Source: Flavobacterium sp. AED | GTDB taxonomy: Bacteria; Bacteroidota; Bacteroidia; Flavobacteriales; Flavobacteriaceae | Length of the DNA stretch: 64,000 nt | Direction of reading: 5' to 3' | Assembly (NCBI RefSeq): GCF_000812945.1 | Contig: NZ_JSYM01000002.1 | Coordinates: 434,001 to 498,000 of the forward strand | In this document: piece after piece, positions 35,303-44,383 of the stretch | How positions within the stretch are numbered: position 1 is the first letter of the stretch | Layout: each line of letters starts with the position of its first letter | Notes under the pieces: model-generated | Seen by the model: the letters and a program-made list of their open reading frames with translations, nothing else | What the model was told of the DNA's origin: nothing | The model's database searches: none | Translations under genes and position numbers: made by a program

Positions 35303-36172
35303 ATGAAATCAATAGTTCAGTATCATTTTAGCAATGAAAAATATGGGAAAACTTTACTGATAGATATTGTTCCAATTTCTGAAATCAATAAATACATAGA
35401 AAAAGAACCCACTCATAGGCTTACTTTTTATGACATGACTTTTATAACCAATGGAAATGAAAACGTATTTATTAATCAAACGGAATTGCATGTTGGGTCA
35501 GGGGATGTGATTTGTTCTATTCCTGGTGAGATCTGGAGCTGGCCAAAACAAACCGCAATGCAAGGCTATGTGTTGCTATTTGAAGAAGAATTTTTGTTCT
35601 CATTCTTCAACGATAAACAGTTTTTAAACAAATTCAAGTATCTGAAACATGGCCGTACTTCTCCGTTGATACGGCTCAACAAAAAACTCTTTAAAAACGT
35701 TGTAGCGTATCTGGAGCAAATAAACAATGAAATCCAACTGGGCGTTAGCAGTAGTGAACATATTCTCCGGGCATTGGTCTATCTGATCTTGGCACTGCTT
35801 GAAAGGGGAGAGATCATACCGGTTAAGACCATTAACACGTTCACGAAAGAAGAACAGGCTAACAGACATATCCAGGCCTTCGTAAAGCTGTTAGATGAAC
35901 ATTATTTACAATCACATGATGTTCAGTTCTATGCTGACAAACTTTTCATAACAGTCAATTATTTAAACAGGATGACGAAAGAGTATTTGGGGTCTACGTC
36001 CAAATCGTTTATACTTAACAGGGTTATTCAGGAAGCAAAAAACTTGTTAAATTATACCAGCTTATCAGTTGCGGAGATCAGCAATCAATTAAAGTTTGAA
36101 ACACCGAACTACTTTGTTCGTCTTTTCCGAAAGTATGTGGGGATGACACCAAATCAATACCGTAATAAATAA
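35303..36172 (+). CDS. AraC family transcriptional regulator
   Basis: The 289-residue protein has a cupin-like sensing half (about 30-150; LTFYDMTFITNGNENVFINQTELHVGSGDVIC) and a C-terminal DNA-binding domain (about 190-289), with LFITVNYLNRMTKEYLGSTSKSFI as first HTH and VAEISNQLKFETPNYFVRLFRKYVGMTPNQYR as second. The divergent DUF6616 gene is the nearest candidate target. A repressor/activator loop on the shared 265-base gap would be typical, but no operator is evident. Confidence 0.9.
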   Translation: MKSIVQYHFSNEKYGKTLLIDIVPISEINKYIEKEPTHRLTFYDMTFITNGNENVFINQTELHVGSGDVICSIPGEIWSWPKQTAMQGYVLLFEEEFLFSFFNDKQFLNKFKYLKHGRTSPLIRLNKKLFKNVVAYLEQINNEIQLGVSSSEHILRALVYLILALLERGEIIPVKTINTFTKEEQANRHIQAFVKLLDEHYLQSHDVQFYADKLFITVNYLNRMTKEYLGSTSKSFILNRVIQEAKNLLNYTSLSVAEISNQLKFETPNYFVRLFRKYVGMTPNQYRNK

Positions 36173-36605
36173 TCTTAATATATGGAGTCATTGCCGAGTT
36201 AATAGGCAATTATTGTTACAAATAAAAGTTATAAATCAGTTATGAAATAGTATTTCCAATTGCTTATTACATCTTTACAATTACAAATCTTCCTGTTTTA
36301 AAATCTTATTGATAATATTTTGAATTTCTTAATAGAGCATTTAGTTAATTCAGAAATAAATGTTTTTCTTCATAACAATTAAAGAAAAAAATATAAGATT
36401 CTTAATTTATTATAAAAATAATTACTTTTGTTAAACTTTCGCTTTAACTTATTCAATTACCCTATTTAAATAATTAGTCAATATTGCTAACTACTTTTAT
36501 TTAGTAAAAATCTTTAAAATATTTTTACTAAATAAAAGTAAATTTTCTTAGCGAAATTGAATTCAATAAGGCCTCAATGTCTATCGTATAAATGTCACAA
36601 ATTTT
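36173..36605. other. Upstream region of the HTCS gene
   Basis: These 433 very AT-rich bases hold no open frame. TACTTTTG at 36423-36430 matches a -7 box and would give a 5' leader of about 170 bases. A perfect 20-bp inverted repeat lies within that leader, at 36492-36540. Confidence 0.4.
36492..36540. repeat. 20-bp inverted repeat in the HTCS 5' leader
   Basis: The arm 36492-36511 and its exact reverse complement at 36521-36540 are split by nine bases. The stem reads TACTTTTATTTAG... and lacks a following T-run on the plus strand, so it looks more like an operator or RNA switch than a terminator. Confidence 0.6.
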
Positions 36606-39326
36606 ATGTCAAGAAGAATATATATATTATTGGTACTAATTACACTGTTTTCCTGTAATACAAATGATGATAATCAAAAAAGGATTTCAATTGGATTTTC
36701 ACAAAGTATCTCTGAAGATGATAGCTGGAGAAAATCTATGGATAATACAATGAAGGTCGAAGCTTCGCTTCATCCAGAGATAGACTTAACTGTTTACAAT
36801 GCGAATGGCAGTACAAAAAAGCAGGTTACCGATATTGAAAAAATGATTGAAAACCAAGTGGATGTATTAATAGTAGCTCCATATGGTTCAGATTCTATAG
36901 TGCCAGTAATCGAGAAAGCGAATAAAAAAGGAATACCTGTAATTATTGTTGATAGAAAAGTGAATACATCGAATTATAAGGCATTTTTAGGGGCTGATAA
37001 TGTTGAAGTAGGGCATATTGCAGGAAAATATATTGTTTCTATGTCTAAGGCTCATGCCAATATTCTTGAAATTAAGGCAACGACTGATATTTCACCTGGC
37101 GTTGAGAGAAGTTTAGGATTTAAACAAATTATCGATAAATACCCAAACATTAAAAAGATAAGTATAACTGCTCCGGATTTGGCATCACTAAATAATAATT
37201 TTAGTAAAGTCCTGGACAGTATGCCAAAAATAGATTATGTCTTTGCTTTTAATGACATTATTGCACTCCAAGCATGGGAAGTAGCAAAACGAAAAGGTAG
37301 AGAAAAAAATATAAAATTTATTGGAATAGATGGATTGAATGATCCAAATGGAGGAATACAAGCTGTTAAAGATGGTAAGTTAACTGCAACGATCTTATAT
37401 CCAACTGGTGGTAGCGAAGCGATAAAGCTTGCTATTAAACTTGCCAATAAAGAAATAGTCTCTAAGAATAATATACTTAACACCATTTTGATAGACTCCT
37501 TAAATGCTGATATAATGAGCAATCAATTTGATAAAGTGACGCAACAACAATCTAATATTGAAACACAGCAGAATGTAATTAAAGAACAGGAAAAGAAATA
37601 CCTAACATTATATAATTTAATTAAATTGCTGACCTTTCTTCTGGTAGTAATTTTCTGTTTAGGCCTTTTTAGTATTTATTCCGTATTTTCTATAAAAAAG
37701 AAAAAAAAGTTATTAGAGGTAACAAATACAAAAATCATTCATCAAAGGAATGAAATTGAAAAATTTGTAGAGAAACTTAAAGAAAGTAATGAATCCAAAA
37801 TTAATTTTTTTACCGGTATATCTCATGAATTTAAAACCCCTTTAACCCTAATATTAAGTTCAGTTGAATCTTTACATGATGAATTTCAAAATAAAAGTAA
37901 TGCTGTTAAAAAAGATTTAGACATAATGTATAATAATTCTTTAAGATTACTTCGATTGATTAATCAATTGTTGGATTTTAGAATGGTTGAGGATAAAAAA
38001 TTCACTCTGAAACTATCCAAAAATAATCTTTGGAAATTTTCGGCTAATATGTTTAAGGAATTTAAAAGAGAGGCTAAAAAAAGAAAAATAAATTATACAA
38101 TTGAAACGGATAATGAGGGTTTAGAAGTTTATTTTGATCCAAATTTAATGGACAAGGTTTACTATAATCTGTTATCTAATTGTTTTAAATTCACTCCTGA
38201 TGGAGGTAAAATTGAAATTAAAATAAGCCAAGAAAAAGACAAAGGACTTGTTAAAATTAATTTTAAAGATTCTGGTATTGGTATTCCTGAAAAGGAAATA
38301 AATCAAATTTTCAGTCCTTTTTTCCAAGGTTCTAATAACTATAGAAACGGATCAGGTATTGGATTGAATTTATCTAAAAACTTTGTTGATTTACATGAAG
38401 GTCTAATAGAAGTAAAGTCAATTAATGGAGCCGAATTTTCAGTTTATCTAAAATTAGGAAAAGACCATATCGATAAATCAAAAATTATTAATGAAAGTAC
38501 TTATTTTTCAGATAGTGAAAATGGATATGAGTATTTGGAAACTGAATTAACACCTAGTACGGAATCCCTAATTACAGAAAACAAACCTTCTCTTTTAATT
38601 ATTGAGGATAATGCTGATTTACTGGATTTTATTGCTTCAAAATTAAAAGAAGATTACATTGTTAGCAGGTGCAACGGAACCAAAGCAATAGAAATGGCCT
38701 TGGAGTTAATGCCAGATATTGTTGTTTGTGATTTAAATTTACCGGAGAAGAATGGTTTTGAAATTTGTGAAGCTTTAAAAATGAATATGATTACTTCTCA
38801 TATTCCTGTAATCATTTTAACAGCAATGGATGATAATAATACTTATATAAAATCATTAGAAGTTGGAGCAGATTTGTTTTTAACAAAACCTTTTAATCTA
38901 AAAGTCTTAAAGCAATCTATAAAAGGATTACTGTTTAACAGAGAAAAGTTACGTTATTATTATACAAATAATATAAATAAAATTGAGACTGATGGGCTCA
39001 ACTTAATTGAAAGAGAATTTTTGAATAAGATTAATTTGATTTTAGAAAAAAATATTGATGACTCCTCTTTTTCTGTTGAAAATCTTGCCAGTAAATTAAA
39101 TATTTCACGAGTGCAACTCTATAGAAAAGTAAAAGCAGTTTTAGGTATAGGCGTTGGAGATTATATTAATAATTTTAGATTGGAGAAAGCAAAAGAGCTA
39201 TTAATGACTACAACAATGAACATCTCTGAGATTGCCTATTCTTGCGGTTTTGCCTCTCCTAATTATTTCTCAACTACTTTTAAAACTAAGTACGGGATAC
39301 CCCCAAAAGACTTTAGAAATAATTAA
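36606..39326 (+). CDS. Hybrid two-component system regulator with periplasmic sugar-binding domain
   Basis: The 906-residue one-protein signalling system spans the inner membrane. Residues about 20-315 are a type I periplasmic sugar-binding domain (SIGFSQSISEDDSWRKSMDN, VDVLIVAPYGSDSIVPVIEKA, YVFAFNDIIALQAWEVAK). A membrane helix follows at about 340-362, then a histidine kinase with His407 in FFTGISHEFKTPLTLILSS, a receiver with Asp in IVVCDLNLPEKNG, and an AraC-type DNA-binding end. This domain order is that of BT1754 of B. thetaiotaomicron, which binds fructose and turns on its levan locus. By analogy it controls the GH32, transport and SusCD genes that follow. It ends at a good terminator. 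Confidence 0.94.
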   Translation: MSRRIYILLVLITLFSCNTNDDNQKRISIGFSQSISEDDSWRKSMDNTMKVEASLHPEIDLTVYNANGSTKKQVTDIEKMIENQVDVLIVAPYGSDSIVPVIEKANKKGIPVIIVDRKVNTSNYKAFLGADNVEVGHIAGKYIVSMSKAHANILEIKATTDISPGVERSLGFKQIIDKYPNIKKISITAPDLASLNNNFSKVLDSMPKIDYVFAFNDIIALQAWEVAKRKGREKNIKFIGIDGLNDPNGGIQAVKDGKLTATILYPTGGSEAIKLAIKLANKEIVSKNNILNTILIDSLNADIMSNQFDKVTQQQSNIETQQNVIKEQEKKYLTLYNLIKLLTFLLVVIFCLGLFSIYSVFSIKKKKKLLEVTNTKIIHQRNEIEKFVEKLKESNESKINFFTGISHEFKTPLTLILSSVESLHDEFQNKSNAVKKDLDIMYNNSLRLLRLINQLLDFRMVEDKKFTLKLSKNNLWKFSANMFKEFKREAKKRKINYTIETDNEGLEVYFDPNLMDKVYYNLLSNCFKFTPDGGKIEIKISQEKDKGLVKINFKDSGIGIPEKEINQIFSPFFQGSNNYRNGSGIGLNLSKNFVDLHEGLIEVKSINGAEFSVYLKLGKDHIDKSKIINESTYFSDSENGYEYLETELTPSTESLITENKPSLLIIEDNADLLDFIASKLKEDYIVSRCNGTKAIEMALELMPDIVVCDLNLPEKNGFEICEALKMNMITSHIPVIILTAMDDNNTYIKSLEVGADLFLTKPFNLKVLKQSIKGLLFNREKLRYYYTNNINKIETDGLNLIEREFLNKINLILEKNIDDSSFSVENLASKLNISRVQLYRKVKAVLGIGVGDYINNFRLEKAKELLMTTTMNISEIAYSCGFASPNYFSTTFKTKYGIPPKDFRNN

Positions 39327-39407
39327 TTGTGCTAAAACAATGTAACATTTTTATAGATATAATGATTTTTAACGTCTTTTTATATTGATTTTGCAGTATT
39401 CTTTTTT

Positions 39408-39445
39408 CTTAACTCCTTATTTTATTGGAGTTAAGCTTTTTTTTT
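39408..39445 (+). terminator. Terminator after the HTCS gene
   Basis: CTTAACTCC / GGAGTTAAG with a ten-base loop is followed by a run of nine T residues. It isolates the regulator from the enzymes it should control. Confidence 0.88.
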
Positions 39446-39458
39446 AAATTACTTGGTA

Positions 39459-39468
39459 TGTGTAACAA
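39459..39468 (+). promoter_or_regulatory. Candidate HTCS operator half (TGTGTAACAA), copy 1
   Basis: The ten-base word lies 55 bases before the first GH32 gene and recurs 81 bases before the MFS gene (42968-42977). Both are places where the HTCS should bind. A shorter TGTAACA is at 39340-39346. Confidence 0.35.
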
Positions 39469-39522
39469 TACTTAATTAGTTCATTAGAGTATCCTTGTAA
39501 TTTTATAAAAAAATATTATAAA

Positions 39523-42066
39523 ATGAAAAAGTGCATAACAATTATCCTGTCAGGACTTATACTTATTGGATGTAAATCCAAAAATGATCCAAGTCCAAGT
39601 CCGAACCCAAATCCGAATCCAAACCCTAATGTGGCTGCCGAGCTTTTGAAATTTAATTTTAATGAAACTTCTGGGCAAACACTAGTAGAAACTAAAACGA
39701 ATGCCAGTTTTAATATAAATGGACCTTCTGGTTCATCTGAACGAATTGTGGGCGTTGAAGGAAATTCATTAAGAGTTAATGGGTTTTATGGTTGGGCTAC
39801 CGGAAATGCAAGTGTAACTTATCCTACTGCAAAAGTGTGTGTCTCTGGTTGGATTGCTCCATCCGCTTTTCCTGTTCAAAGGAAAGATTTAGATCCAATT
39901 ACCGAAAATACAAACGCTGCTATTTTTTCAAATGTAAACACATCCAATAGTTCTGGCGTTGCCTTAGGGATCAATCAGCACGGAAGAGTTATTGGACAAT
40001 TTAAAGTTGGGACAAATGTGATTCAAATTTTATCTGATCAAGAAGTAGCGCTAAAAAAGTGGAGTTATATTACATTAAATATAAATGCTTCAAGCGGAAC
40101 GGCTTCATTGTATTTGAATGGTGTTCAAATTAAAAGTGTTACGTTTGATATTGGGACACTTTTATGGGATAATAATGCCACTATTTATATTGGAAAAGAA
40201 TCAAAGTCTAAAACAATCGCTGGATTTGATACTAATGGTTTAACTGGGGCAATAGATCAAGTAGCACTTTGGAATAAAGACCTAACAGCTGCCGAGATAC
40301 TAACTCAGTACAATAAATTTGCGCCATCAGATCCGGATCTTAAAATCCCGACTGCAATTCGATTTGCTAATGATATTCATCGACCAAAATACCATTTACT
40401 TCCATCTGCGGGTTGGACTAACGAATCGCACGGATTGCTATATATTGATAATAAATACCATATATTCAGTCAAAGAAATTTCAATGGCCCCTATTTAGAG
40501 CATATAAATTGGGGACATTATGTTAGTAGTGATTTAATAAACTGGGAAGAAAAAACACAAATTTTATGGCCTCAACCTGGATTTGACGAAGTTGGAATTT
40601 GGTCAGGACATGCCATAATAAGTAATGGTCAGCCCTTTATTTTTTATACTGGTGTAAATAAAGCTAAAGCTGCAATAGGACTTGCGACTTCAACTGCTCC
40701 TTACGATACTTGGACAAAAAATACTTCTGCGATTATACCAAATGCACCAACTTCTTCTGCAAACGCTGATTTTAGAGATCCTTTTGTATTTGAACACAAT
40801 TCAGAATGGTATATGATGATTGGGACCGGTTTAAGAAGTGGAACCCCAAGAGGAGCATTGTATTTGTATAAATCTACTTCTTCAGATTTCAAACAATGGT
40901 CTCTTCAAGGTACAATGTTAGAGGGAAATCCTTCTGTAGATGGAACCGGGGATTTTTGGGAAATGCCCATTTATTATAATTTTGGTACGAAATCAATTGT
41001 ACTAATCAATAAGCTTCCTAATGCAAATGCGTTGTATTGGACTGGGAATTTTAATGGATCACAATTCGTTAGGGATAATCCCGTTCCTGAACGATTAGAT
41101 GTAATCAATCAATTATTATCACCTTCTATTCATCCTGATGCAAATGGTAATTTAACGGCAATAGGAATTATTCCGGATGGCGTTACTTCTGCAAAACAAA
41201 AAGAGCAAGGCTGGGCGCACGTATTTAGTTTACCTAGAGTTTGGACACTTGTTAATGGTAAAATAAAACAAGTTCCACATCCAAATGTATTGAGCCTTAG
41301 AGGAGCTTCTAAAAATTTCACCAATGTAGTTTTTGACCAAAATAGCTCAAATGTATTAAATAATTCAACTGGATCTCAATATGAAATCGTTGCTACTATT
41401 AATCCAGGAACTACTACAAAAGTTGGTTTTTCTCTAAATAAAAATACCGCAACAGGTGAACAAACATTAATTTATTATGATTATACTACAAGTAGTTTTG
41501 TTGTAGATAGAAGTAAATCTTCAATTCTTACAGGGGTTCCACTATCTAATCAATCTACTAATTATGTATTACCGACAGGAAATATTAATTGGAGAATTTT
41601 TGTCGATGCGTCAGTAATAGAGGTTTTTGTTAATGAAGAATTAGCTTTTGCAACACGATCTTTTCCTTCAACCGGGAATAATTTAATTGATTTATATGCT
41701 CAGGGCGGTACAGCAACAGCAACAGACTTAAAAATATATAATATTCAAGGAGGTGGAACTGCATCTACATCAAAGCGTATTGAAGTGAAAAAAGAAATAA
41801 TGCATCCGGTTGTTTTTCCGAATCCATCAAGTGAAAATTTCAATATTAAATTTAATGCTATAACTGAGGCGACTCCTGTTTATGCTTATATTTTTGATAT
41901 AACAGGATTTCCTGTTAAAAAGATTGAAAAAATAGTAGATGCCAATGATCTAATAATTCATTGGGATGGTATTATGGATAATGGAAATAAAGCTATTAGA
42001 GGTGTTTATATAATTAAAGGTCTATTGAAAAATGAATTATTTGATGCTAAAATAATCGTAGAATAA
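39523..42066 (+). CDS. GH32 family protein with LamG-like domain and T9SS-type tail; altered nucleophile motif
   Basis: This 847-residue lipoprotein is a fructan hydrolase by family. A lipobox (LIGC, Cys17) and a Pro-Asn linker lead to a concanavalin/LamG-like domain (about 40-270). The GH32 five-blade propeller with a beta-sandwich follows (about 278-745). In place of the canonical WMNDPNG it has WTNESHG (298-304), so the nucleophile Asp is Glu301. The stabiliser FRDP (Asp419) and the acid/base Glu480 (WEMP, not WECP) are kept. The last 80 residues (FPNPSSENFNIKF ... FDAKIIVE) look like a type IX secretion sorting domain. It may cut an unusual fructan linkage or bind without cutting. Confidence 0.88.
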   Translation: MKKCITIILSGLILIGCKSKNDPSPSPNPNPNPNPNVAAELLKFNFNETSGQTLVETKTNASFNINGPSGSSERIVGVEGNSLRVNGFYGWATGNASVTYPTAKVCVSGWIAPSAFPVQRKDLDPITENTNAAIFSNVNTSNSSGVALGINQHGRVIGQFKVGTNVIQILSDQEVALKKWSYITLNINASSGTASLYLNGVQIKSVTFDIGTLLWDNNATIYIGKESKSKTIAGFDTNGLTGAIDQVALWNKDLTAAEILTQYNKFAPSDPDLKIPTAIRFANDIHRPKYHLLPSAGWTNESHGLLYIDNKYHIFSQRNFNGPYLEHINWGHYVSSDLINWEEKTQILWPQPGFDEVGIWSGHAIISNGQPFIFYTGVNKAKAAIGLATSTAPYDTWTKNTSAIIPNAPTSSANADFRDPFVFEHNSEWYMMIGTGLRSGTPRGALYLYKSTSSDFKQWSLQGTMLEGNPSVDGTGDFWEMPIYYNFGTKSIVLINKLPNANALYWTGNFNGSQFVRDNPVPERLDVINQLLSPSIHPDANGNLTAIGIIPDGVTSAKQKEQGWAHVFSLPRVWTLVNGKIKQVPHPNVLSLRGASKNFTNVVFDQNSSNVLNNSTGSQYEIVATINPGTTTKVGFSLNKNTATGEQTLIYYDYTTSSFVVDRSKSSILTGVPLSNQSTNYVLPTGNINWRIFVDASVIEVFVNEELAFATRSFPSTGNNLIDLYAQGGTATATDLKIYNIQGGGTASTSKRIEVKKEIMHPVVFPNPSSENFNIKFNAITEATPVYAYIFDITGFPVKKIEKIVDANDLIIHWDGIMDNGNKAIRGVYIIKGLLKNELFDAKIIVE

Positions 42067-43057
42067 TGATGAGAAATTAAAATTAGTATTTATTATTGCT
42101 TGTCTTTTTTCATTTATAAATTAAGTACCGTCGCAGCAATTATTAACTAAATGAAACTAAAATTTTTAGACTAAAACTGCATTCTACATTAGAAAAAATT
42201 GGATAAATGACCAATTGAAATATTCTTCTATGGTGGTGAATACCATCTCTCATATTGAATAGATTATATAATGATATTTTAAATATTATTGTATAATCTA
42301 TTTTTTTTAATTCTACCTGTTTTTTTTTGCATTTCATTCCGTACTATATAGCTATGGTGAACTTCTGCGTTAAAGCATTAGTAAAGATTATTAAATTCTC
42401 TTATGAAAATTGCAAATCCTTATAAAGTGAAATTATTTACCTTCTTCCTATTTTGAACTACTAATATAAAGTTGCACTATGCTATTCGAGAGTACTGAAA
42501 AACTACCTAATAAATAAAAGGGCTTAAACTTTAAATCAGTTTAAGTCCTTCTCTTTGCTATATTTTCAAACTTAATTAAGCGATTCTCAGAGCGTTTATT
42601 CCGTTTTTTCATCAAGATTTTGTCTCAATTTTTTCTAGGAGGACTTTTTCAATGCCCTCTGTTATTCTAAAGGTTTTGTATTAGTTAATTCTAAAATTAG
42701 GCTGTTTTAGTACTATAGATAAATTATTTTTTTAGAGTGGTAATCCCCAAAATTTAAACGATCACTATTTTTTTAGTGTGTTGCTATTGATATAAGTGTA
42801 AATAATTTAAAATAAAAAAACACTATATGTAATTTCAAGGTACTTAAATTATTTAAAACTTTTTTTTTAATTTATTTTTTGTTTCAAAATCATAATTCCA
42901 TGTTACAATATTATAGAATCATGTATTGTGTTTGTTTTAATTTATTGAAAATCAAATAGTTATAATTTGTGTAACAAATTTGAAGTAAATGGATACATTA
43001 CGAAAACGTTATCTTACTGTTTAATAATAAGTTTGATAATAATTAAAAACAGGATTT
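42067..43057. other. Long intergenic region inside the fructan locus
   Basis: Nearly 1 kb with no intact gene. A stem of AAGGGCTTAAACT / AGTTTAAGTCCTT (42518-42550) is followed on the minus strand by TTATTTATT, as a terminator would be. Short coding-like scraps on the minus strand just above it (42552-42690) suggest a decayed gene that I cannot identify. The 3' part carries the TGTGTAACAA word and is likely the MFS operon promoter region. Confidence 0.45.
42968..42977 (+). promoter_or_regulatory. Candidate HTCS operator half (TGTGTAACAA), copy 2
   Basis: This is the same ten-base word as at 39459-39468, 81 bases before the MFS start. GGATAC follows at 42990-42995, while copy 1 is followed by GTATCC, its reverse complement. 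Confidence 0.35.
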
Positions 43058-44374
43058 ATGAATAATAAAATTTTGAGATGGTCAATCATTGCGTCTTTCG
43101 CAGGATTTCTATTTGGCTTTGATACAGTAGTGATTTCAGGTGCAGACAAAACATTACAGCTGTTATGGAATTCAAGTGATGTTTTTCACGGTTCTGTAGT
43201 GATGGCAATGGCACTTTGGGGTACAGTTATAGGTGCTATTTTTGGGGGAATACCAACAAATAAGCTAGGTAGAAAAAATACGTTATTAATTATAGGGATT
43301 TTATTTTCTATTTCTGCTGCTGGTTCAGCGCTTTCAAACGATCCGTTTGTTTTTGCCTTTTTTAGATTTCTTGGGGGTTTAGGTATTGGAGCTTCAACAA
43401 TTGCTGCACCCGCTTATATATCTGAAATATCACCCGCCAAGGATCGTGGGCGTTTAGTGGGATTGTATCAATTTAATATTGTCTTAGGGATTCTTTGTGC
43501 CTTTTTATCAAATTATCTATTAAGTGATATTGGTATAAACGCTTGGCGATGGATGCTTGGTGTTCAAGTTTTTCCGTCTTTGATTTATTCTTTTATGGCA
43601 TTTAGTATACCAGAAAGTCCAAGATGGTTGTATTCAAAAACTAGAATTGATGAAGCAAAACTTATTTTCGAAAAAATTGGATCAAAAGAAGATGTTCAAG
43701 GTATTTTGGATGATTTAAGTAAAAATAGTAATAGTACTCCTTTAAACGAAAATATTTTTATGAAAAAATACCGCTTTCAATTAATCTTGGTTTTCTTGAT
43801 TGCTGCATTTAATCAATTATCAGGAATTAATGCGTTTCTATATTATGCTCCAAGAATATTTGAAGAAGCAGGATTAGGTGCAAAAACAGCATTGTTAAGT
43901 AGCATAGGTATTGGTTTTATAAATTTGATTTTTACACTAATTGGTGTTTATCTTATAGATAGATTGGGAAGACGTAAATTAATGATTTTCGGATCTATTG
44001 GTTATATTTTCTCACTTTCAATGGTGGCAACTTCTTTTTACTTAAACTGGACAGGAATGGCAGTTCCTACATTTCTATTTGTTTTTATTGCATCTCACGC
44101 AATTGGACAAGGGGCTGTTATTTGGGTATTTATTTCTGAAATATTTCCCAATCATTTGAGAGCTTCCGGACAGTCTTTTGGTAGTTCTGTCCATTGGGTT
44201 TTAGCAGCTATTATCCCTTCTATGGTTCCAATCTTTTTTACAAGTTTTGGTGTTGGGAATGTATTTGCCTTTTTTGCTTTTATGATGGTTTTTCAATTGC
44301 TATTTGTCCTTTTTATGATGCCGGAAACCAAAGGAATTTCTTTGGAAGAGGTAAGTAAAGGATTAATGGATTAA
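43058..44374 (+). CDS. MFS sugar porter (probable fructose transporter)
   Basis: The 438-residue inner-membrane protein is a sugar porter of the major facilitator superfamily with about 12 helices. Signatures are the N-terminal LFGFDTVVISGADKTL, GGIPTNKLGRKNTLL after helix 2, PESPRWLYSK after helix 6, YLIDRLGRRKLM, and PETKGISLEE at the end. It starts the second transcription block of the fructan locus and is followed nine bases later by a GH32 gene. By context it imports fructose released from levan or inulin, to be phosphorylated by the fructokinase at the end of the cluster. It is the inner-membrane partner to SusCD. Confidence 0.94.
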   Translation: MNNKILRWSIIASFAGFLFGFDTVVISGADKTLQLLWNSSDVFHGSVVMAMALWGTVIGAIFGGIPTNKLGRKNTLLIIGILFSISAAGSALSNDPFVFAFFRFLGGLGIGASTIAAPAYISEISPAKDRGRLVGLYQFNIVLGILCAFLSNYLLSDIGINAWRWMLGVQVFPSLIYSFMAFSIPESPRWLYSKTRIDEAKLIFEKIGSKEDVQGILDDLSKNSNSTPLNENIFMKKYRFQLILVFLIAAFNQLSGINAFLYYAPRIFEEAGLGAKTALLSSIGIGFINLIFTLIGVYLIDRLGRRKLMIFGSIGYIFSLSMVATSFYLNWTGMAVPTFLFVFIASHAIGQGAVIWVFISEIFPNHLRASGQSFGSSVHWVLAAIIPSMVPIFFTSFGVGNVFAFFAFMMVFQLLFVLFMMPETKGISLEEVSKGLMD

Positions 44375-44383
44375 ATAATAATT

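Noticed and set aside
42552..42690. Minus-strand scraps such as TEGIEKVLLEKIETKS and KKRNKRSENRLIKFENIAKRRT that faintly recall the C-terminus of an IS1182-type transposase
   Set aside because: The pieces are short, in different frames and carry several stops; no inverted repeats or catalytic residues are visible. Noted only as a possible decayed gene.
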